This document shows, one piece after another, positions 28,021 through 37,468 of a stretch of DNA of 64,000 nucleotides. The translations under genes were made by a program, and so were the position numbers. Below the pieces are notes generated by a model that worked only from the letters and a program-made list of their open reading frames with translations, did no database searches and was not told where the DNA came from. This DNA is from Ruegeria sp. ANG-R (GTDB taxonomy: Bacteria; Pseudomonadota; Alphaproteobacteria; Rhodobacterales; Rhodobacteraceae), in assembly GCF_000813985.1 (NCBI RefSeq), contig NZ_JWLJ01000011.1, positions 124,001-188,000 of the forward strand. The letters run 5' to 3'. Each line of letters starts with the position of its first letter. Position 1 is the stretch's first letter.

Positions 28021-29244
28021 ATGGACTACGAGCGATTTTTTACCCAGAGCCTCAACGCATTGCGGGACGAAGGAAACTATCGTGTCTTCATCGATCTGCA
28101 ACGCCGGTGCGGTGCGTTCCCCAACGCGCGTCAAACCGATGGGTCGGTGCAGCGAGATGTGCGCATCTGGTGTTCGAACGACTATCTGGGGATGGGGCAG
28201 CACACTGCAGTCATTGGCGCCATGCACGACGCGCTGGATCGCTGCGGCGCGGGCGCGGGCGGAACACGTAATATTTCCGGAACCACCCATGACCACGTCT
28301 TGCTGGAAACCGAACTAGCCGATCTGCACGGCAAAGAGGCAGCGTTGCTGTTCACCTCCGGTTACGTGTCCAACTGGGCTGCGCTGGGAACGCTGGCCGC
28401 AAAAATCCCCGGGCTGATCGTTTTCTCGGACGCGCTGAACCACGCCTCAATGATCGAAGGCATCCGCCATTCGCGGGCGCAGAAAGTGATCTGGAAACAC
28501 AACGATCTGGAAGACCTTGAGGCGAAACTGGCTGCCGCAGATCCGGATGCCCCCAAGATGATCGCCTTCGAGTCGGTCTATTCCATGGACGGCGACATCG
28601 CCCCGATCAAAGAGATTTGCGATCTGGCCGACAAATACGGCGCGATGACCTATCTGGATGAGGTCCACGCCGTTGGTCTCTACGGCCCACGGGGCGGCGG
28701 TATTGCCGAGCGCGAGGGCCTGATGGATCGCCTGACCGTGATCGAGGGCACGTTGGGCAAAGCGTTCGGTGTGGTTGGCGGCTATATCGCGGCTTCGGCG
28801 GCCTTGTGTGATTTTGTGCGCAGCTTTGCCAGCGGGTTCATCTTCACCACCGCTCTGCCGCCCGCGATTGCAGCAGGGGCGGCCGCCTCGATCCAGCATC
28901 TGAAACACTCGAATGCGGAACGTGATCTGCAGAAAACCCGTGTTGCGCAGGTTCGCGCCCGTCTGGATGCGGAAGGGATTCCTCATATCCCCAACCCCAG
29001 CCATATCATCCCGGTGATGGTCGGCGATCCGGTGAAGTGTAAGTTCATCTCGGACACGCTGCTGGAAGAGTTCGGTATTTACATTCAGCCGATCAACTAC
29101 CCGACGGTTCCCAAGGGGACCGAACGCCTGCGCATCACGCCGTCTCCGGTGCATACGGATGAGAATATCGACCATCTGATCGGTGCGCTTTCCGCCTTGT
29201 GGCAACGCTGTCAGATCGCACGGATGCCGATGGCTGCCCAATAA
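28021..29244 (+). CDS. hemA: 5-aminolevulinate synthase
   Basis: The 407-aa PLP enzyme condenses glycine and succinyl-CoA to 5-aminolevulinate, the first step of tetrapyrrole synthesis by the C4 route. The start [14 protein letters not shown] is typical. The PLP lysine is in [14 protein letters not shown] (Lys247). [17 protein letters not shown] is a family signature. Denitrification needs many hemes, and placing hemA between nap and nor under an Fnr-type box fits a dedicated supply. A second ALAS elsewhere is common in Rhodobacterales. Confidence 0.97.
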   Translation: MDYERFFTQSLNALRDEGNYRVFIDLQRRCGAFPNARQTDGSVQRDVRIWCSNDYLGMGQHTAVIGAMHDALDRCGAGAGGTRNISGTTHDHVLLETELADLHGKEAALLFTSGYVSNWAALGTLAAKIPGLIVFSDALNHASMIEGIRHSRAQKVIWKHNDLEDLEAKLAAADPDAPKMIAFESVYSMDGDIAPIKEICDLADKYGAMTYLDEVHAVGLYGPRGGGIAEREGLMDRLTVIEGTLGKAFGVVGGYIAASAALCDFVRSFASGFIFTTALPPAIAAGAAASIQHLKHSNAERDLQKTRVAQVRARLDAEGIPHIPNPSHIIPVMVGDPVKCKFISDTLLEEFGIYIQPINYPTVPKGTERLRITPSPVHTDENIDHLIGALSALWQRCQIARMPMAAQ

Positions 29245-29271
29245 ACAAAGCACCTCCCGTGCCTAAAAAAC

Positions 29272-29297
29272 TGCCGCCTCTCAGAGGCGGCTTTTTC
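29272..29297. terminator. Intrinsic terminator between hemA and norF
   Basis: GCCGCCTC-TCA-GAGGCGGC, flanked by AAAAAACT on the left and CTTTTTC on the right, so it can act in both directions between the convergent hemA and nor transcripts. Confidence 0.9.
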
Positions 29298-29302
29298 ATT
29301 GA

Positions 29303-29596
29303 TCAGAGCAGGTAAAGGGCAAACACCAAAATCGCGAAACCGGTCAGAACCATCGTAAAGCCACGTAACCACGAGGGGCTTTGGATCAGGTCCAGATACC
29401 GCGCAAGGATCACCCGGGCTTTGATCAGCGCCAACAGCAGGATGCCCGCACCGATCAGTTCCGCCGGCGCGTGCAACATGGTCAACAACGCGGATGCGAA
29501 GCTGAGCGCCAGAAGCGAGAGCCAGGCGCGGGTCAGGGAACCCGGTCGCCTGCGGCAGGAGTATTTGGGAAAAGATGAAGGTGCAGACATAGTCAT
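29303..29596 (-). CDS. norF: Nitric oxide reductase accessory protein NorF
   Basis: The 97-aa frame has three hydrophobic segments and a KARVILARYLDL motif, as in NorF and the prokaryotic cytochrome oxidase subunit IV group. It overlaps norE at TAATG. The first 20 residues (MTMSAPSSFPKYSCRRRPGS) are encoded by a copy of the dispersed intergenic repeat, so they may not belong to the ancestral protein. The core probably begins near LTRAWLSLLAL. NorF is needed for full NO reductase activity in Paracoccus. Confidence 0.8.
   Translation of the reverse strand: MTMSAPSSFPKYSCRRRPGSLTRAWLSLLALSFASALLTMLHAPAELIGAGILLLALIKARVILARYLDLIQSPSWLRGFTMVLTGFAILVFALYLL
29540..29580 (-). repeat. Copy of dispersed repeat embedded in norF 5' coding region
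   Basis: On the minus strand CTTCATCTTTTCCCAAATACTCC, then TGCCGCAGGCGACCGGG, aligns with the copies at 16400 (minus) and 8553 (plus): CTTCATCT, a variable stretch, then AAATA-(T/C)-(C/T)CC. Here it reads through as codons 4-17 of norF. Confidence 0.55.
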
Positions 29597-30144
29597 TATC
29601 CCAGCAGGTAAATCACTGGGAAGAGCATGATCCAGACCAAATCAACCATGTGCCAGAACTGCGCGCCTGCCTCGATATTCCGGGGATCATCGCGCCAGGC
29701 GACCAGCAGCAGGATGCCGACCCCGGCAAGCACATGGGCGGCGTGGAATCCGGTCAGCAGGTAGTAGAACAGGAAGAACGGGTGCGTCTCGTAGGTGATC
29801 CCTTGTGCGGCTTTGCCTGCGTATTCCACGCCTTTGATGACCAGAAACACGACGCCCAGCGCGGCGGCGGCGATCAGTGCCAGACGGGCGGCGAGCCGAC
29901 GCGCGATCTGCCGCCAATGCAGCGCTTGCGCCGCCAGATAGCCTGAGGTCACCAGCACCGCCGTATTGAGCGCCGCTCCGGTACGATAGAGATGCGATTG
30001 TGCTTCGGCGAACCCGGCCGGATCGGTCAGCCGAACGCCCATGAAGGCAATCAGGCCAGCGCCGAATACCAGCAGTTCCGAGATGATCAGAACCCACATC
30101 AACAACTCGCCCGGAAGCTCGTCGATTAAAGAGGCATCACTCAT
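29596..30144 (-). CDS. norE: Cytochrome oxidase subunit III-like protein NorE
   Basis: The 182-aa membrane protein with five helices starts MSDASLIDELPGELLMWVLIISELLVFG and ends with an FFLFYYLLTGFHAAHV...HMVDLVWIMLFPVIYL pattern typical of subunit III-like NorE. It supports NO reductase function. The start overlaps the norD stop (ATGA). Confidence 0.9.
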   Translation of the reverse strand: MSDASLIDELPGELLMWVLIISELLVFGAGLIAFMGVRLTDPAGFAEAQSHLYRTGAALNTAVLVTSGYLAAQALHWRQIARRLAARLALIAAAALGVVFLVIKGVEYAGKAAQGITYETHPFFLFYYLLTGFHAAHVLAGVGILLLVAWRDDPRNIEAGAQFWHMVDLVWIMLFPVIYLLG

Positions 30145-32063
30145 GCGCCGACCAGTTGGCGGTAGATCTGCGGCAGGGCCATGGTCAGGCGATGCGGATC
30201 GGGGATGACGGCGAATCCGCCTTGGCCGAACATCCGGGGGAACCAGCTTTTACCGGTTTTGTCGATGGTAACGCCAAAGACCGATTGCCCGGCCCGGCGC
30301 GCTTCGCGGATCGCTTGACGTGTGTCTTCGATACCGTGGCGGCCCTCGTAGTGGTCCAGATCGTTGGGTTTGCCGTCGGTGATCACCAGCAGCAAGCGGC
30401 GTTTTCGGGTCTGAGTGGCGAGTTCGGACGAGCAATGGCGGATCGCCGCGCCCAGCCGCGTGTAGTGGCCCGGGCGCAGCGACGCGATGCGCTGTTCGAC
30501 CTTTGCACCCATCGGCTCATCGAACCGTTTGCAGCGTTGCACATAGACCCGCTGGCGTTTGAGCGAGCTGAAGGCGTGGATTGCGAAATCGTCGCCGCAG
30601 GCGTTCAGGCCCCAAGCGAGCGCGGCTAGCGCCTCGCGTTCGATGTCGATCACGGCGCGACCGGTGACGGCGCTTTCGGTCGAGCGGCTAACATCCAGCA
30701 GGATCGAGACCGCCAGATCGCGCGCCTCGGGGCGGGATTGTTGCCAGATGCGTTCGGTGCCCTCGCCATTGGCACAACGATCGACCTGCGCCCGCACAGC
30801 GGCCTCGATATCCAGTTGATCTCCATCGAGATGGCCGCGGGTCATTGCGCGACCGGGGCGTAGCGCTTCGAATTGGCGTTTGACGGCGCGGATGCGGCGG
30901 GCGGTGGCGGGGTCTTTGCCGAATTCGGCAGCATCCTCACGAATATCGGCATCCGAGATCAGGACGTTGACGTGATCAGGCAGGTATTGCCCGGTGCGCA
31001 CATCCCATTCGGGATAAAGGATGCGGCCAGAAAGACGCTCGCGATTCACATCCTCGGGCGCGAGATCCAGATGCAGTTTCAACTTGGTCGGCGGCGCTTT
31101 GGAGATCTGCCCCAATCCGATCTCTTCCTGATCGTCAGCGGCTTTCTTCGCGTTGTCGGGATCGTCATCGTCGATGCGCCGGTTGATATTCAGGAACTCG
31201 GCCCAGCTGAGGATCGCTTCGAACTTGTGCAGAATGAAACTGTCACTGCGGTTGGCCTGATCCGATTTACGACGTCGGGCACGGTGGGTTTTCTCGTCGG
31301 ATTCTTCCGGTGGGCCATCAGTGTCGGGGTTTTCTACTTCGTTATGTTCGGAAAACCCGACAGCGCGCAGTTCGGGCCACAAGGGGACAGGGCGGAAATG
31401 CTGATAGCCGCGCGGGGCGGCGAGATTATCATCCAAAGCCAAATAGAGTTCGGCCTTTGGTGACAGCGTTGCCGGATCACCCAGCAAGTGGCGAACCAAT
31501 TCCTCAACAGTTGCTTCTGCGGGAGGCAGGCCGGGGATATCGCGGTGATGCAGAACACCTTTGCAAAGTTCGGTGTAAAGCGGGCGCAAACCAGGGGCGT
31601 TGTCCAAAGCTGCCTGGACCATCTCCTGCGCGGCGATCAACGCGCGCAAATCAGCGCGCAGCGGATCGTCTTCATCAATACGGGTTCCGGCATGGGCGGC
31701 AGCAGCGGCCAGCCAGACATACAGCGCGCCGTTTGCCTCGCGCGCAGGAAAAACGGCCAGCCGATCGGGTAGACGCAAAACTTCGCCATCGAAAGACGCG
31801 CGCGGCATAAGTTCGGCTTCGGTTCCCAGACGGCGGCGCCAGCCCAACCGGTGGCGTGAAATCTCGGGTGAGACCGGGCGCAATTCAACGCCCGGGCTAC
31901 CCCCAAGCCCTCGAAAGAGGACGGCCAGCCGCCCCGCGACCTCAGAGAGGTCGACCGCGGCTCCATCATGCACCTCAGGTGCATCGAGGCGGCTGGCAAG
32001 GGTGTGCCACAGTTTCCCGATCGTTTCTTCGGGTTCCCATGGCTCAAAATCGATCCTGACCAT
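30141..32063 (-). CDS. norD: Nitric oxide reductase activation protein NorD (VWA domain)
   Basis: The 640-aa cytoplasmic protein has a C-terminal von Willebrand A domain (about 440-640). The MIDAS motif is DVSRSTES, with a downstream ITDGKPND. The middle holds an acidic, Lys/Arg-rich linker (PPEESDEKTHRARRRKSDQ). NorD works with the AAA+ ATPase NorQ, probably in metal insertion (nonheme iron) into NorB. It lies 9 bp downstream of norQ. Confidence 0.94.
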   Translation of the reverse strand: MVRIDFEPWEPEETIGKLWHTLASRLDAPEVHDGAAVDLSEVAGRLAVLFRGLGGSPGVELRPVSPEISRHRLGWRRRLGTEAELMPRASFDGEVLRLPDRLAVFPAREANGALYVWLAAAAAHAGTRIDEDDPLRADLRALIAAQEMVQAALDNAPGLRPLYTELCKGVLHHRDIPGLPPAEATVEELVRHLLGDPATLSPKAELYLALDDNLAAPRGYQHFRPVPLWPELRAVGFSEHNEVENPDTDGPPEESDEKTHRARRRKSDQANRSDSFILHKFEAILSWAEFLNINRRIDDDDPDNAKKAADDQEEIGLGQISKAPPTKLKLHLDLAPEDVNRERLSGRILYPEWDVRTGQYLPDHVNVLISDADIREDAAEFGKDPATARRIRAVKRQFEALRPGRAMTRGHLDGDQLDIEAAVRAQVDRCANGEGTERIWQQSRPEARDLAVSILLDVSRSTESAVTGRAVIDIEREALAALAWGLNACGDDFAIHAFSSLKRQRVYVQRCKRFDEPMGAKVEQRIASLRPGHYTRLGAAIRHCSSELATQTRKRRLLLVITDGKPNDLDHYEGRHGIEDTRQAIREARRAGQSVFGVTIDKTGKSWFPRMFGQGGFAVIPDPHRLTMALPQIYRQLVGA

Positions 32064-32072
32064 CGGCCGGCC

Positions 32073-32888
32073 TCACCCAAAGACAGCCGTGACAAGATCG
32101 AGGAGCCCGCGTTTGATGTCCTCGTCATCCGTCAGAGGTTCAATCATAGCGGCAAGGATGGCGCGATCGGTGGACATGCCCTGTGCGATCAACGTCGCGG
32201 CATAGACAACCAGACGGGTGGAGACGCCTTCCTCAAGGTCCTGACCCTTGAGCCCGCGCAGCTTGTTCGCCAGCCGGATCAGGGGCTTGCAGCGTTCCAG
32301 CGCCAGCCCGCTTTCCTGCGCGACGACTTCGGCCTCCATCTCGGGCGATGGGAAGTCGAATTCCAGCGAAATAAACCGCTGCCGGGTCGAGGGTTTCAGG
32401 GTTTTCAGGATATTCTGGTATCCGGGGTTATACGAGGCCACCAGCATGAAGCCGGGCGCGGCCTCAAGCTCTTCGCCGGTGCGATCGATCGGCAGGATGC
32501 GCCGGTCGTCGGTCAGCGGGTGCAGCACGACGGTCACGTCCTTGCGGGCCTCAACCACCTCATCCAGATAGCAGATTGCGCCTTCTCGCACCGCGCGGGT
32601 TAAGGGGCCATCGACCCAGACGGTTTCGCCGCCCTTCAGCAGATAACGCCCGATCAGGTCGGCGGCCGCCAGGTCATCGTGGCAGGCCACGGTATAAAGC
32701 GGGCGGCCAAGTTTGGCGGCCATGTGGGCCACAAAGCGGGTCTTGCCGCAGCCCGTCGGCCCTTTCAGCAGGACCGGCAGGTCGTTGTTGTAAGCGGCGG
32801 TGAAAACATCGCATTCATCGCCCTGCGCGAGGTAGAAGGGGGCGTTTGCCGCCCCCTCGTTCAGTTTCATGGAGCCATCCATATCCAT
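32073..32888 (-). CDS. norQ: MoxR-type AAA+ ATPase NorQ
   Basis: The 271-aa protein has Walker A GPTGCGKTR (43-51), Walker B ICYLDEVVEAR, and ERLAPGFMLVASYNPGYQ-like sensor 1 region (PGFMLVASYNPGYQ). With NorD it activates NO reductase. The ATG at 32888 overlaps the norB stop (TGATG); the GTG one codon upstream is less likely, and Met at 32870 is an alternative. Confidence 0.94.
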   Translation of the reverse strand: MDMDGSMKLNEGAANAPFYLAQGDECDVFTAAYNNDLPVLLKGPTGCGKTRFVAHMAAKLGRPLYTVACHDDLAAADLIGRYLLKGGETVWVDGPLTRAVREGAICYLDEVVEARKDVTVVLHPLTDDRRILPIDRTGEELEAAPGFMLVASYNPGYQNILKTLKPSTRQRFISLEFDFPSPEMEAEVVAQESGLALERCKPLIRLANKLRGLKGQDLEEGVSTRLVVYAATLIAQGMSTDRAILAAMIEPLTDDEDIKRGLLDLVTAVFG

Positions 32889-34255
32889 CACTCCGCCGGG
32901 GTTTCAGCTGCGCCAGGTTCAATGACCTCTTTCCGGGGAACCCAGATCGAGTAGATGAACAGCAGCGCGCCAAGGACCACGACCACACCAGATCCAAGAC
33001 GCATCCAGTAGAAGACCGCAATCTGGTCCTGCACGTCCATGAAGTAGTCTCCGACCACACGTTGCATGTGCGTCTGCACGGTACCACCGAAGGTCAGGAC
33101 GAAGGTCATGAAGACCATGCCACTGGTCATCAGCCAGAACGAGCCCATGTTCAGAACCTGATTATAGGGATCACGGTTCTTGAGGATCGGCATCGCGTAG
33201 CTAAAGATCGCCAGGTTGAGGCAGACATAGGCGCCATAGAAGGCCAGGTGACCATGCGCGGCGGTGATCTGCGTGCCGTGGGTATAGTAGTTCACTCCGT
33301 GCAGTGTGTGCAGGAAGCCCCAGACACCGGCACCGAAGAAGGCCAATGTGGCACAGCCCAGCGACCACAGCAGTGCAGCCTTGTTCGGGTGGTCACGGCG
33401 GCCCTTCCAGACCATGACGAAGGCAAAGGCCATCATCGCGAAGAACGGGATCACCTCAAGGCTCGAGAAGATCGAACCGATCCATTGCCAGTACGCAGGC
33501 GTACCGATCCAGTAATAGTGGTGACCTGTCCCAAGGATGCCCGAGAACAACGCGGCGGCGACGATAACATAGAGCCATTTTTCGACGACCTCACGGTCCA
33601 CACCTGTTAGTTTGAGCATCAGGTAGGCCAGGATCGAGGCCATGATCAACTCCCACACACCTTCGACCCACAGGTGGACAACATACCACCAATATTGCTT
33701 GTCCAGGGACAAGTTGCCCGGGTTGTAGAAGGCAAACAGGAACAGTAGCGCCAGACCCCACAGACCCAACAACAGGATGTTGGTGATGGCAGTTTTCTTA
33801 CCCTTCAGAACGGTCATCGACACGTTGTAAAGGAAGATCAGCGCGGCCACGACAATACCCATCTTGACCCATTTGGGTTGCTCAAGGAACTCGCGCCCCT
33901 CTTTGCCCAGCAGCCAGTTGCCTTCAAACAGATTGAAGACATAGGTTACCACCACGCCCAGCGTGCCAACCACAAGAATGATCAGCTGCAGATAAGCCAG
34001 CTTGGGTGAATGGATTTCACGTTCCGCCTCTTCCGGGATCAGGAAGTAGGCCGCACCGAAGAAGCCAAGGATCAGCCAGACGATCAAAGAGTTGGTGTGC
34101 AGCATCCGCACGATGTTGAACGGTAGAAGCTCACTCAGAAAGTTCGGGAATACATAGATGAAACCGGCCAGAAGGCCGCCGATCACCTGTATCGCAAACA
34201 AGGCCATAGCTACCGCAAAGTAGGCATAGGCGATTTTTTGGGATTCGTATTTCAT
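32888..34255 (-). CDS. norB: Nitric oxide reductase large subunit
   Basis: The 455-aa membrane protein of the heme-copper oxidase superfamily reduces NO to N2O. About 12 helices are visible. HLWVEGVWELIM carries the first active-site His, with the conserved Glu residues typical of cNor. HHYYWIG contains two further metal ligands, and HTLHGVNYYTHGTQ and HGHLAFYGAYV carry the heme ligands. It pairs with norC 15 bp upstream. The short C-terminus marks it as cytochrome c-dependent cNor, not qNor. Confidence 0.97.
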   Translation of the reverse strand: MKYESQKIAYAYFAVAMALFAIQVIGGLLAGFIYVFPNFLSELLPFNIVRMLHTNSLIVWLILGFFGAAYFLIPEEAEREIHSPKLAYLQLIILVVGTLGVVVTYVFNLFEGNWLLGKEGREFLEQPKWVKMGIVVAALIFLYNVSMTVLKGKKTAITNILLLGLWGLALLFLFAFYNPGNLSLDKQYWWYVVHLWVEGVWELIMASILAYLMLKLTGVDREVVEKWLYVIVAAALFSGILGTGHHYYWIGTPAYWQWIGSIFSSLEVIPFFAMMAFAFVMVWKGRRDHPNKAALLWSLGCATLAFFGAGVWGFLHTLHGVNYYTHGTQITAAHGHLAFYGAYVCLNLAIFSYAMPILKNRDPYNQVLNMGSFWLMTSGMVFMTFVLTFGGTVQTHMQRVVGDYFMDVQDQIAVFYWMRLGSGVVVVLGALLFIYSIWVPRKEVIEPGAAETPAE

Positions 34256-34270
34256 AGTCCTTGTCCCCTC

Positions 34271-34720
34271 TCAGCCTGCCTCGTTGGGCGGCCAGTCCTG
34301 AGCGTCGATATTGTCTGTCCAGATCAGGAAGTTTGTCAGATCGCGGATTTCTTCGTCGCTGAGGTTGAATTGCGGCATCTGCCGGCGACCGGGAATCCCG
34401 GTGGGTTGCGCCTCCATCCAGCCCTTGAGGGCTTCAAAAGCCGAGTCCGGGTCGTCCAGTACATCCCACCGGGTCATCACATTGGCGACTTCGGGCGCAA
34501 AATAGGCCCCTTCACCCATGATTGTATGACAGTTGATACAGGCGTGCTTCTCCCAGACATGCTTGCCCCGGACCACGCTTTCATCAAGCTTGGCCGAATT
34601 CTCGGAATTCACGATGTACCAATGGGAATGGGCCGACAGGGCCAGAAAGATAAGAATGAAGAACAGTGACCCGCCATAGAATATATTGCGGGCCATGCTC
34701 TTGGTCATGACGTCTCGCAT
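34271..34720 (-). CDS. norC: Nitric oxide reductase cytochrome c subunit
   Basis: The 149-aa protein has an N-terminal membrane anchor (about 13-35) and one heme motif, CINCH (61-65), in KHACINCHTIMGEGAYFAPE, the NorC signature. A Met in GRRQMPQFNLS is the likely axial ligand. AGGAG lies 6 nt before the ATG at 34720. It begins norCBQDEF, preceded by an Fnr-type box. Confidence 0.96.
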   Translation of the reverse strand: MRDVMTKSMARNIFYGGSLFFILIFLALSAHSHWYIVNSENSAKLDESVVRGKHVWEKHACINCHTIMGEGAYFAPEVANVMTRWDVLDDPDSAFEALKGWMEAQPTGIPGRRQMPQFNLSDEEIRDLTNFLIWTDNIDAQDWPPNEAG

Positions 34721-35027
34721 TGCGCTCTCCTTTGCGCCGCTTTGCTGGTGCAGGCAAAATGACGTCAGAGCGCGTGAACTGCCTTAACGAAAGTCAAGAC
34801 ACTGGAAGATGGCTTTGGACATCCGGCCAGGTTGGTTTGCGAACCCGCAGGTGTCACACTTCGGTGATTTTGGCTGTAAAACTGCGAATTTGCCCAGATA
34901 AGCCCCGAATTGATCGAATTTCCGCCTTGAAAAGTGCATTTGGGACGGTCAGGGTTGGCCCGATATTATCGTCGGTCGGGCTGTGTGTTTCGGCATGTGG
35001 TGAGTTTAGGTAAAGCGGGTAAACAGT
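34721..35027. other. Divergent region between norC and the Hint-domain gene
   Basis: This 307-bp gap must hold the norC promoter (minus) and that of the Hint gene (plus). The only motif found is the Fnr-type box at 34784. There is no coding frame with support. Confidence 0.6.
34784..34797. promoter_or_regulatory. Fnr/Dnr-type box upstream of norC
   Basis: On the plus strand TTAAC-GAAA-GTCAA; on the minus strand TTGAC-TTTC-GTTAA. One base from a perfect palindrome. It lies 64 bp from the norC start. Confidence 0.75.
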
Positions 35028-36083
35028 ATGGCAATCACAATCTATGGCGCGTTTCGTTCCGACTCGACCATGACGGATTTTCAGGCGCGACTCTATCAGG
35101 TCAATACAACCTTCCAGATCTCTCAATACAGCCAGATCACAATCACCGACGGCGCCGACCCCACGGTTATCGACGGCGACGATCAGGTCAACGAGGTCCC
35201 CAATGATCCGACCCAGACTTACCTGGGACGCGCGTTCGACTGGGACTACACAATTCGCGTCCGGGATGAGGATGGCAATACCCATCAGATCGGGATCATG
35301 GATTGGGACACCAACAACAACGGACAGATCGATACGTTCTCCAGCGAACAGGGTTACTTTCTGGGCTTCATCGGGGGAACTGTCCCGCCCCTGAACTCGA
35401 CGTTGACGATCATCGAGCTGACCGACAACGGCCCTGACATCGACGTGGATACGGTCGTGCCATGCTTCTGCGCAGGCACACAAATCGAAACGACGTTGGG
35501 GGCCCGCGCCATCGAAACCCTTTCAGCCGGGGATAAGGTTGTGACTCTGGACCATGGACCGCAGAGCATTCGCTGGATCGGCGCGCGATCGCTTGATGCG
35601 TCCGATCTGGCGTGTAAGCCAAAGCTGCGCCCGATACGGATCGCAGCCGGAAGTCTGGGCAGCGGCCTGCCACATCGTGATCTGCTGGTCTCGCCCCAGC
35701 ATCGGATGCTGATACGTTCGACCATTGCGGTGCGAATGTTCGACAGCGAAGAGGTCCTGGTGCCGGCCCACAAGCTGGTCGGTATTCCGGGCATTACGGT
35801 CGATGAGGCGGCGCAGGGCGTGGTCTACTATCACATGCTGTTCGACCGGCACGAGATTGTGCTGGCGGAAGGCGCGCCGTCAGAAAGCCTGTTCACAGGC
35901 AAGCAGGCCCTCAAGGGCATCCACCCCGATGCGCTGGCCGAGATCGCCGCGCTCTTCCCGGAGGTGACGTCGCCCGATCATCATCCCGTGGCCGCGCGGC
36001 AAATTCCAGAACGGGGAAAGCAAATCCACACCCTGCTGCGACGGCACATCAAGAATGACAGGGCGTTGATCCGGTCTTCATAA
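35028..36083 (+). CDS. Hint-domain (hedgehog/intein-like) protein
   Basis: The 351-aa protein has an N-terminal region of about 140 residues rich in Asp, Thr and Asn (VIDGDDQVNEVPNDP, MDWDTNNNGQID, looking like a calcium-binding or secreted-protein segment). A Hint domain follows, starting at CFCAGTQIETTLGARAIETL (Cys148) and including DLLVSPQHRML and AHKLVGIPGI. Such Hint proteins are frequent in Rhodobacterales and are thought to be exported, possibly self-processing at the Hint Cys. No signal peptide is visible. Its place between nor and nir is unexpected, and no denitrification role is evident. Confidence 0.85.
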   Translation: MAITIYGAFRSDSTMTDFQARLYQVNTTFQISQYSQITITDGADPTVIDGDDQVNEVPNDPTQTYLGRAFDWDYTIRVRDEDGNTHQIGIMDWDTNNNGQIDTFSSEQGYFLGFIGGTVPPLNSTLTIIELTDNGPDIDVDTVVPCFCAGTQIETTLGARAIETLSAGDKVVTLDHGPQSIRWIGARSLDASDLACKPKLRPIRIAAGSLGSGLPHRDLLVSPQHRMLIRSTIAVRMFDSEEVLVPAHKLVGIPGITVDEAAQGVVYYHMLFDRHEIVLAEGAPSESLFTGKQALKGIHPDALAEIAALFPEVTSPDHHPVAARQIPERGKQIHTLLRRHIKNDRALIRSS

Positions 36084-36108
36084 CCGGAACCCGCCCGTTT
36101 GCCATGGA

Positions 36109-37299
36109 TCAGGACGCAAGACGCGGTCCTGTCAGCGCGGGCCACATGGCGAACAGATACAAGACGATGGCGCTGATCCACAGGCCGTCCGACACCAGCA
36201 TCGCGGTCAGATAGCCCTGGTCAAATGTCGAACCGACCCAGCGGCAAACCGCTGCAGCCGCCATAAGCCCATAAGCGACCGCCATGGGCGGAGGGGCGAC
36301 AAGTGCCCGGCCACTGTGACCAAGGGCGGCGCGGCTCATCACGGCCAGAGTCATGCCCCCGACGCAGCCGATTCCCAGAACGTGCAGAGCCCCGATCTCA
36401 TTGCCAAAACCCAGCACGGCAAGGCCCCACAGGATCAGTCCCAGCGCCAGCATACCCAGGCCCAGATGCAGGGCGATCAGGATCGGCTGACGCATTGCCC
36501 AGCGCGCACGCCAGCGCACCATGCGCAGAATCTGCAAGATGCCAAGGATCAACGCAGTACCTCCCGCGACCGGACTCAGACCGAAGATGAGCACGCTCAG
36601 CGGCAACAGCAGCGCCACTATCATACCGGCTTTGTCGAACGCCCCCACCGAAACCGGCCAGGCGGATTCAGGCTCTCCCGCTCGCTTCATGGCGTTCCGG
36701 GTAAAGGCGGGCGTGATACGTGCGCCGAGTATCGCGATCATGCTGCACAATGCGAACAATCCAGCACGCAATCCGGTGTTCAATGTACCGCCGGTCACAC
36801 CCATCCACTCGAGATGCGTCAGCAGATTGGCGACCCAGATATAGCTGAGCAACAGCAGGAATATCATGTTCTGTGGCTTGGGGCGGCGGATCAGCTGGGT
36901 TGCGATCTTTGCCGCCAGGATCGGTACAAAGGCCAGATCGATCACAGCGACCAGACCCGGCGACAGCGCGCCGGAAAACCACATCGCGATCCGACCGGCC
37001 AGCCACAGGCCCGCAGTCACCATGATATAGTGCGCCCGCGCCTGCGGTGTGCCGGTCCAATTCGGAACCGCAGTCAGAAAGAACCCGCCCAGAGCTGCGG
37101 TGGCATATCCAAAGATCATCTCATGGGCGTGCCACATGGGTGGGCTCATGGCATAGGTCGGAGCTTCGTACGGGATCAACCCGATCTGCGTCGTCAGCCA
37201 AAGGCCCCAGGCACCACCCGCAAATAGACCGTATAGTCCCGCTGACAGGAAAAAGACGCGAAATCCTTCTCCCAGTACCCGTGCGATCATTGCCGACAT
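36109..37299 (-). CDS. nnrS: NnrS family membrane protein
   Basis: The 396-aa protein has about 12 hydrophobic helices and NnrS signatures: FRVFFLSAGLYGLFAG, WHAHEMIFGYATAALGGFFLTAVPNWTGT, and HVLGIGCVGGMTLAVMSRAALGHSGR. NnrS is a heme- and copper-containing membrane protein linked to NO stress and denitrification. The ATG at 37299 (MSAMIARVLGEG) follows GAGGAGAGCGGGC; the longer frame to 37344 is rejected. It diverges from nirS. Confidence 0.93.
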   Translation of the reverse strand: MSAMIARVLGEGFRVFFLSAGLYGLFAGGAWGLWLTTQIGLIPYEAPTYAMSPPMWHAHEMIFGYATAALGGFFLTAVPNWTGTPQARAHYIMVTAGLWLAGRIAMWFSGALSPGLVAVIDLAFVPILAAKIATQLIRRPKPQNMIFLLLLSYIWVANLLTHLEWMGVTGGTLNTGLRAGLFALCSMIAILGARITPAFTRNAMKRAGEPESAWPVSVGAFDKAGMIVALLLPLSVLIFGLSPVAGGTALILGILQILRMVRWRARWAMRQPILIALHLGLGMLALGLILWGLAVLGFGNEIGALHVLGIGCVGGMTLAVMSRAALGHSGRALVAPPPMAVAYGLMAAAAVCRWVGSTFDQGYLTAMLVSDGLWISAIVLYLFAMWPALTGPRLAS

Positions 37300-37362
37300 G
37301 CCCGCTCTCCTCGGCCTCATTGCCTGTTGGGTCCGGTCTAGCAAAACCGACTCGGGCGGGAC

Positions 37363-37376
37363 TTAACCGAAATCAA
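37363..37376. promoter_or_regulatory. Fnr/Dnr-type box upstream of nnrS
   Basis: Plus strand TTAAC-CGAA-ATCAA; minus strand TTGAT-TTCG-GTTAA. It lies 64 bp from the nnrS start codon. Confidence 0.7.
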
Positions 37377-37468
37377 GCACCCGGAAAAACATGACCCCAA
37401 AACACAGGTTTTTTCCTTGATTTTAAAGGCCGATCCGCTCGTTCATTTTCCGGATTGCGGCCTTTCCG

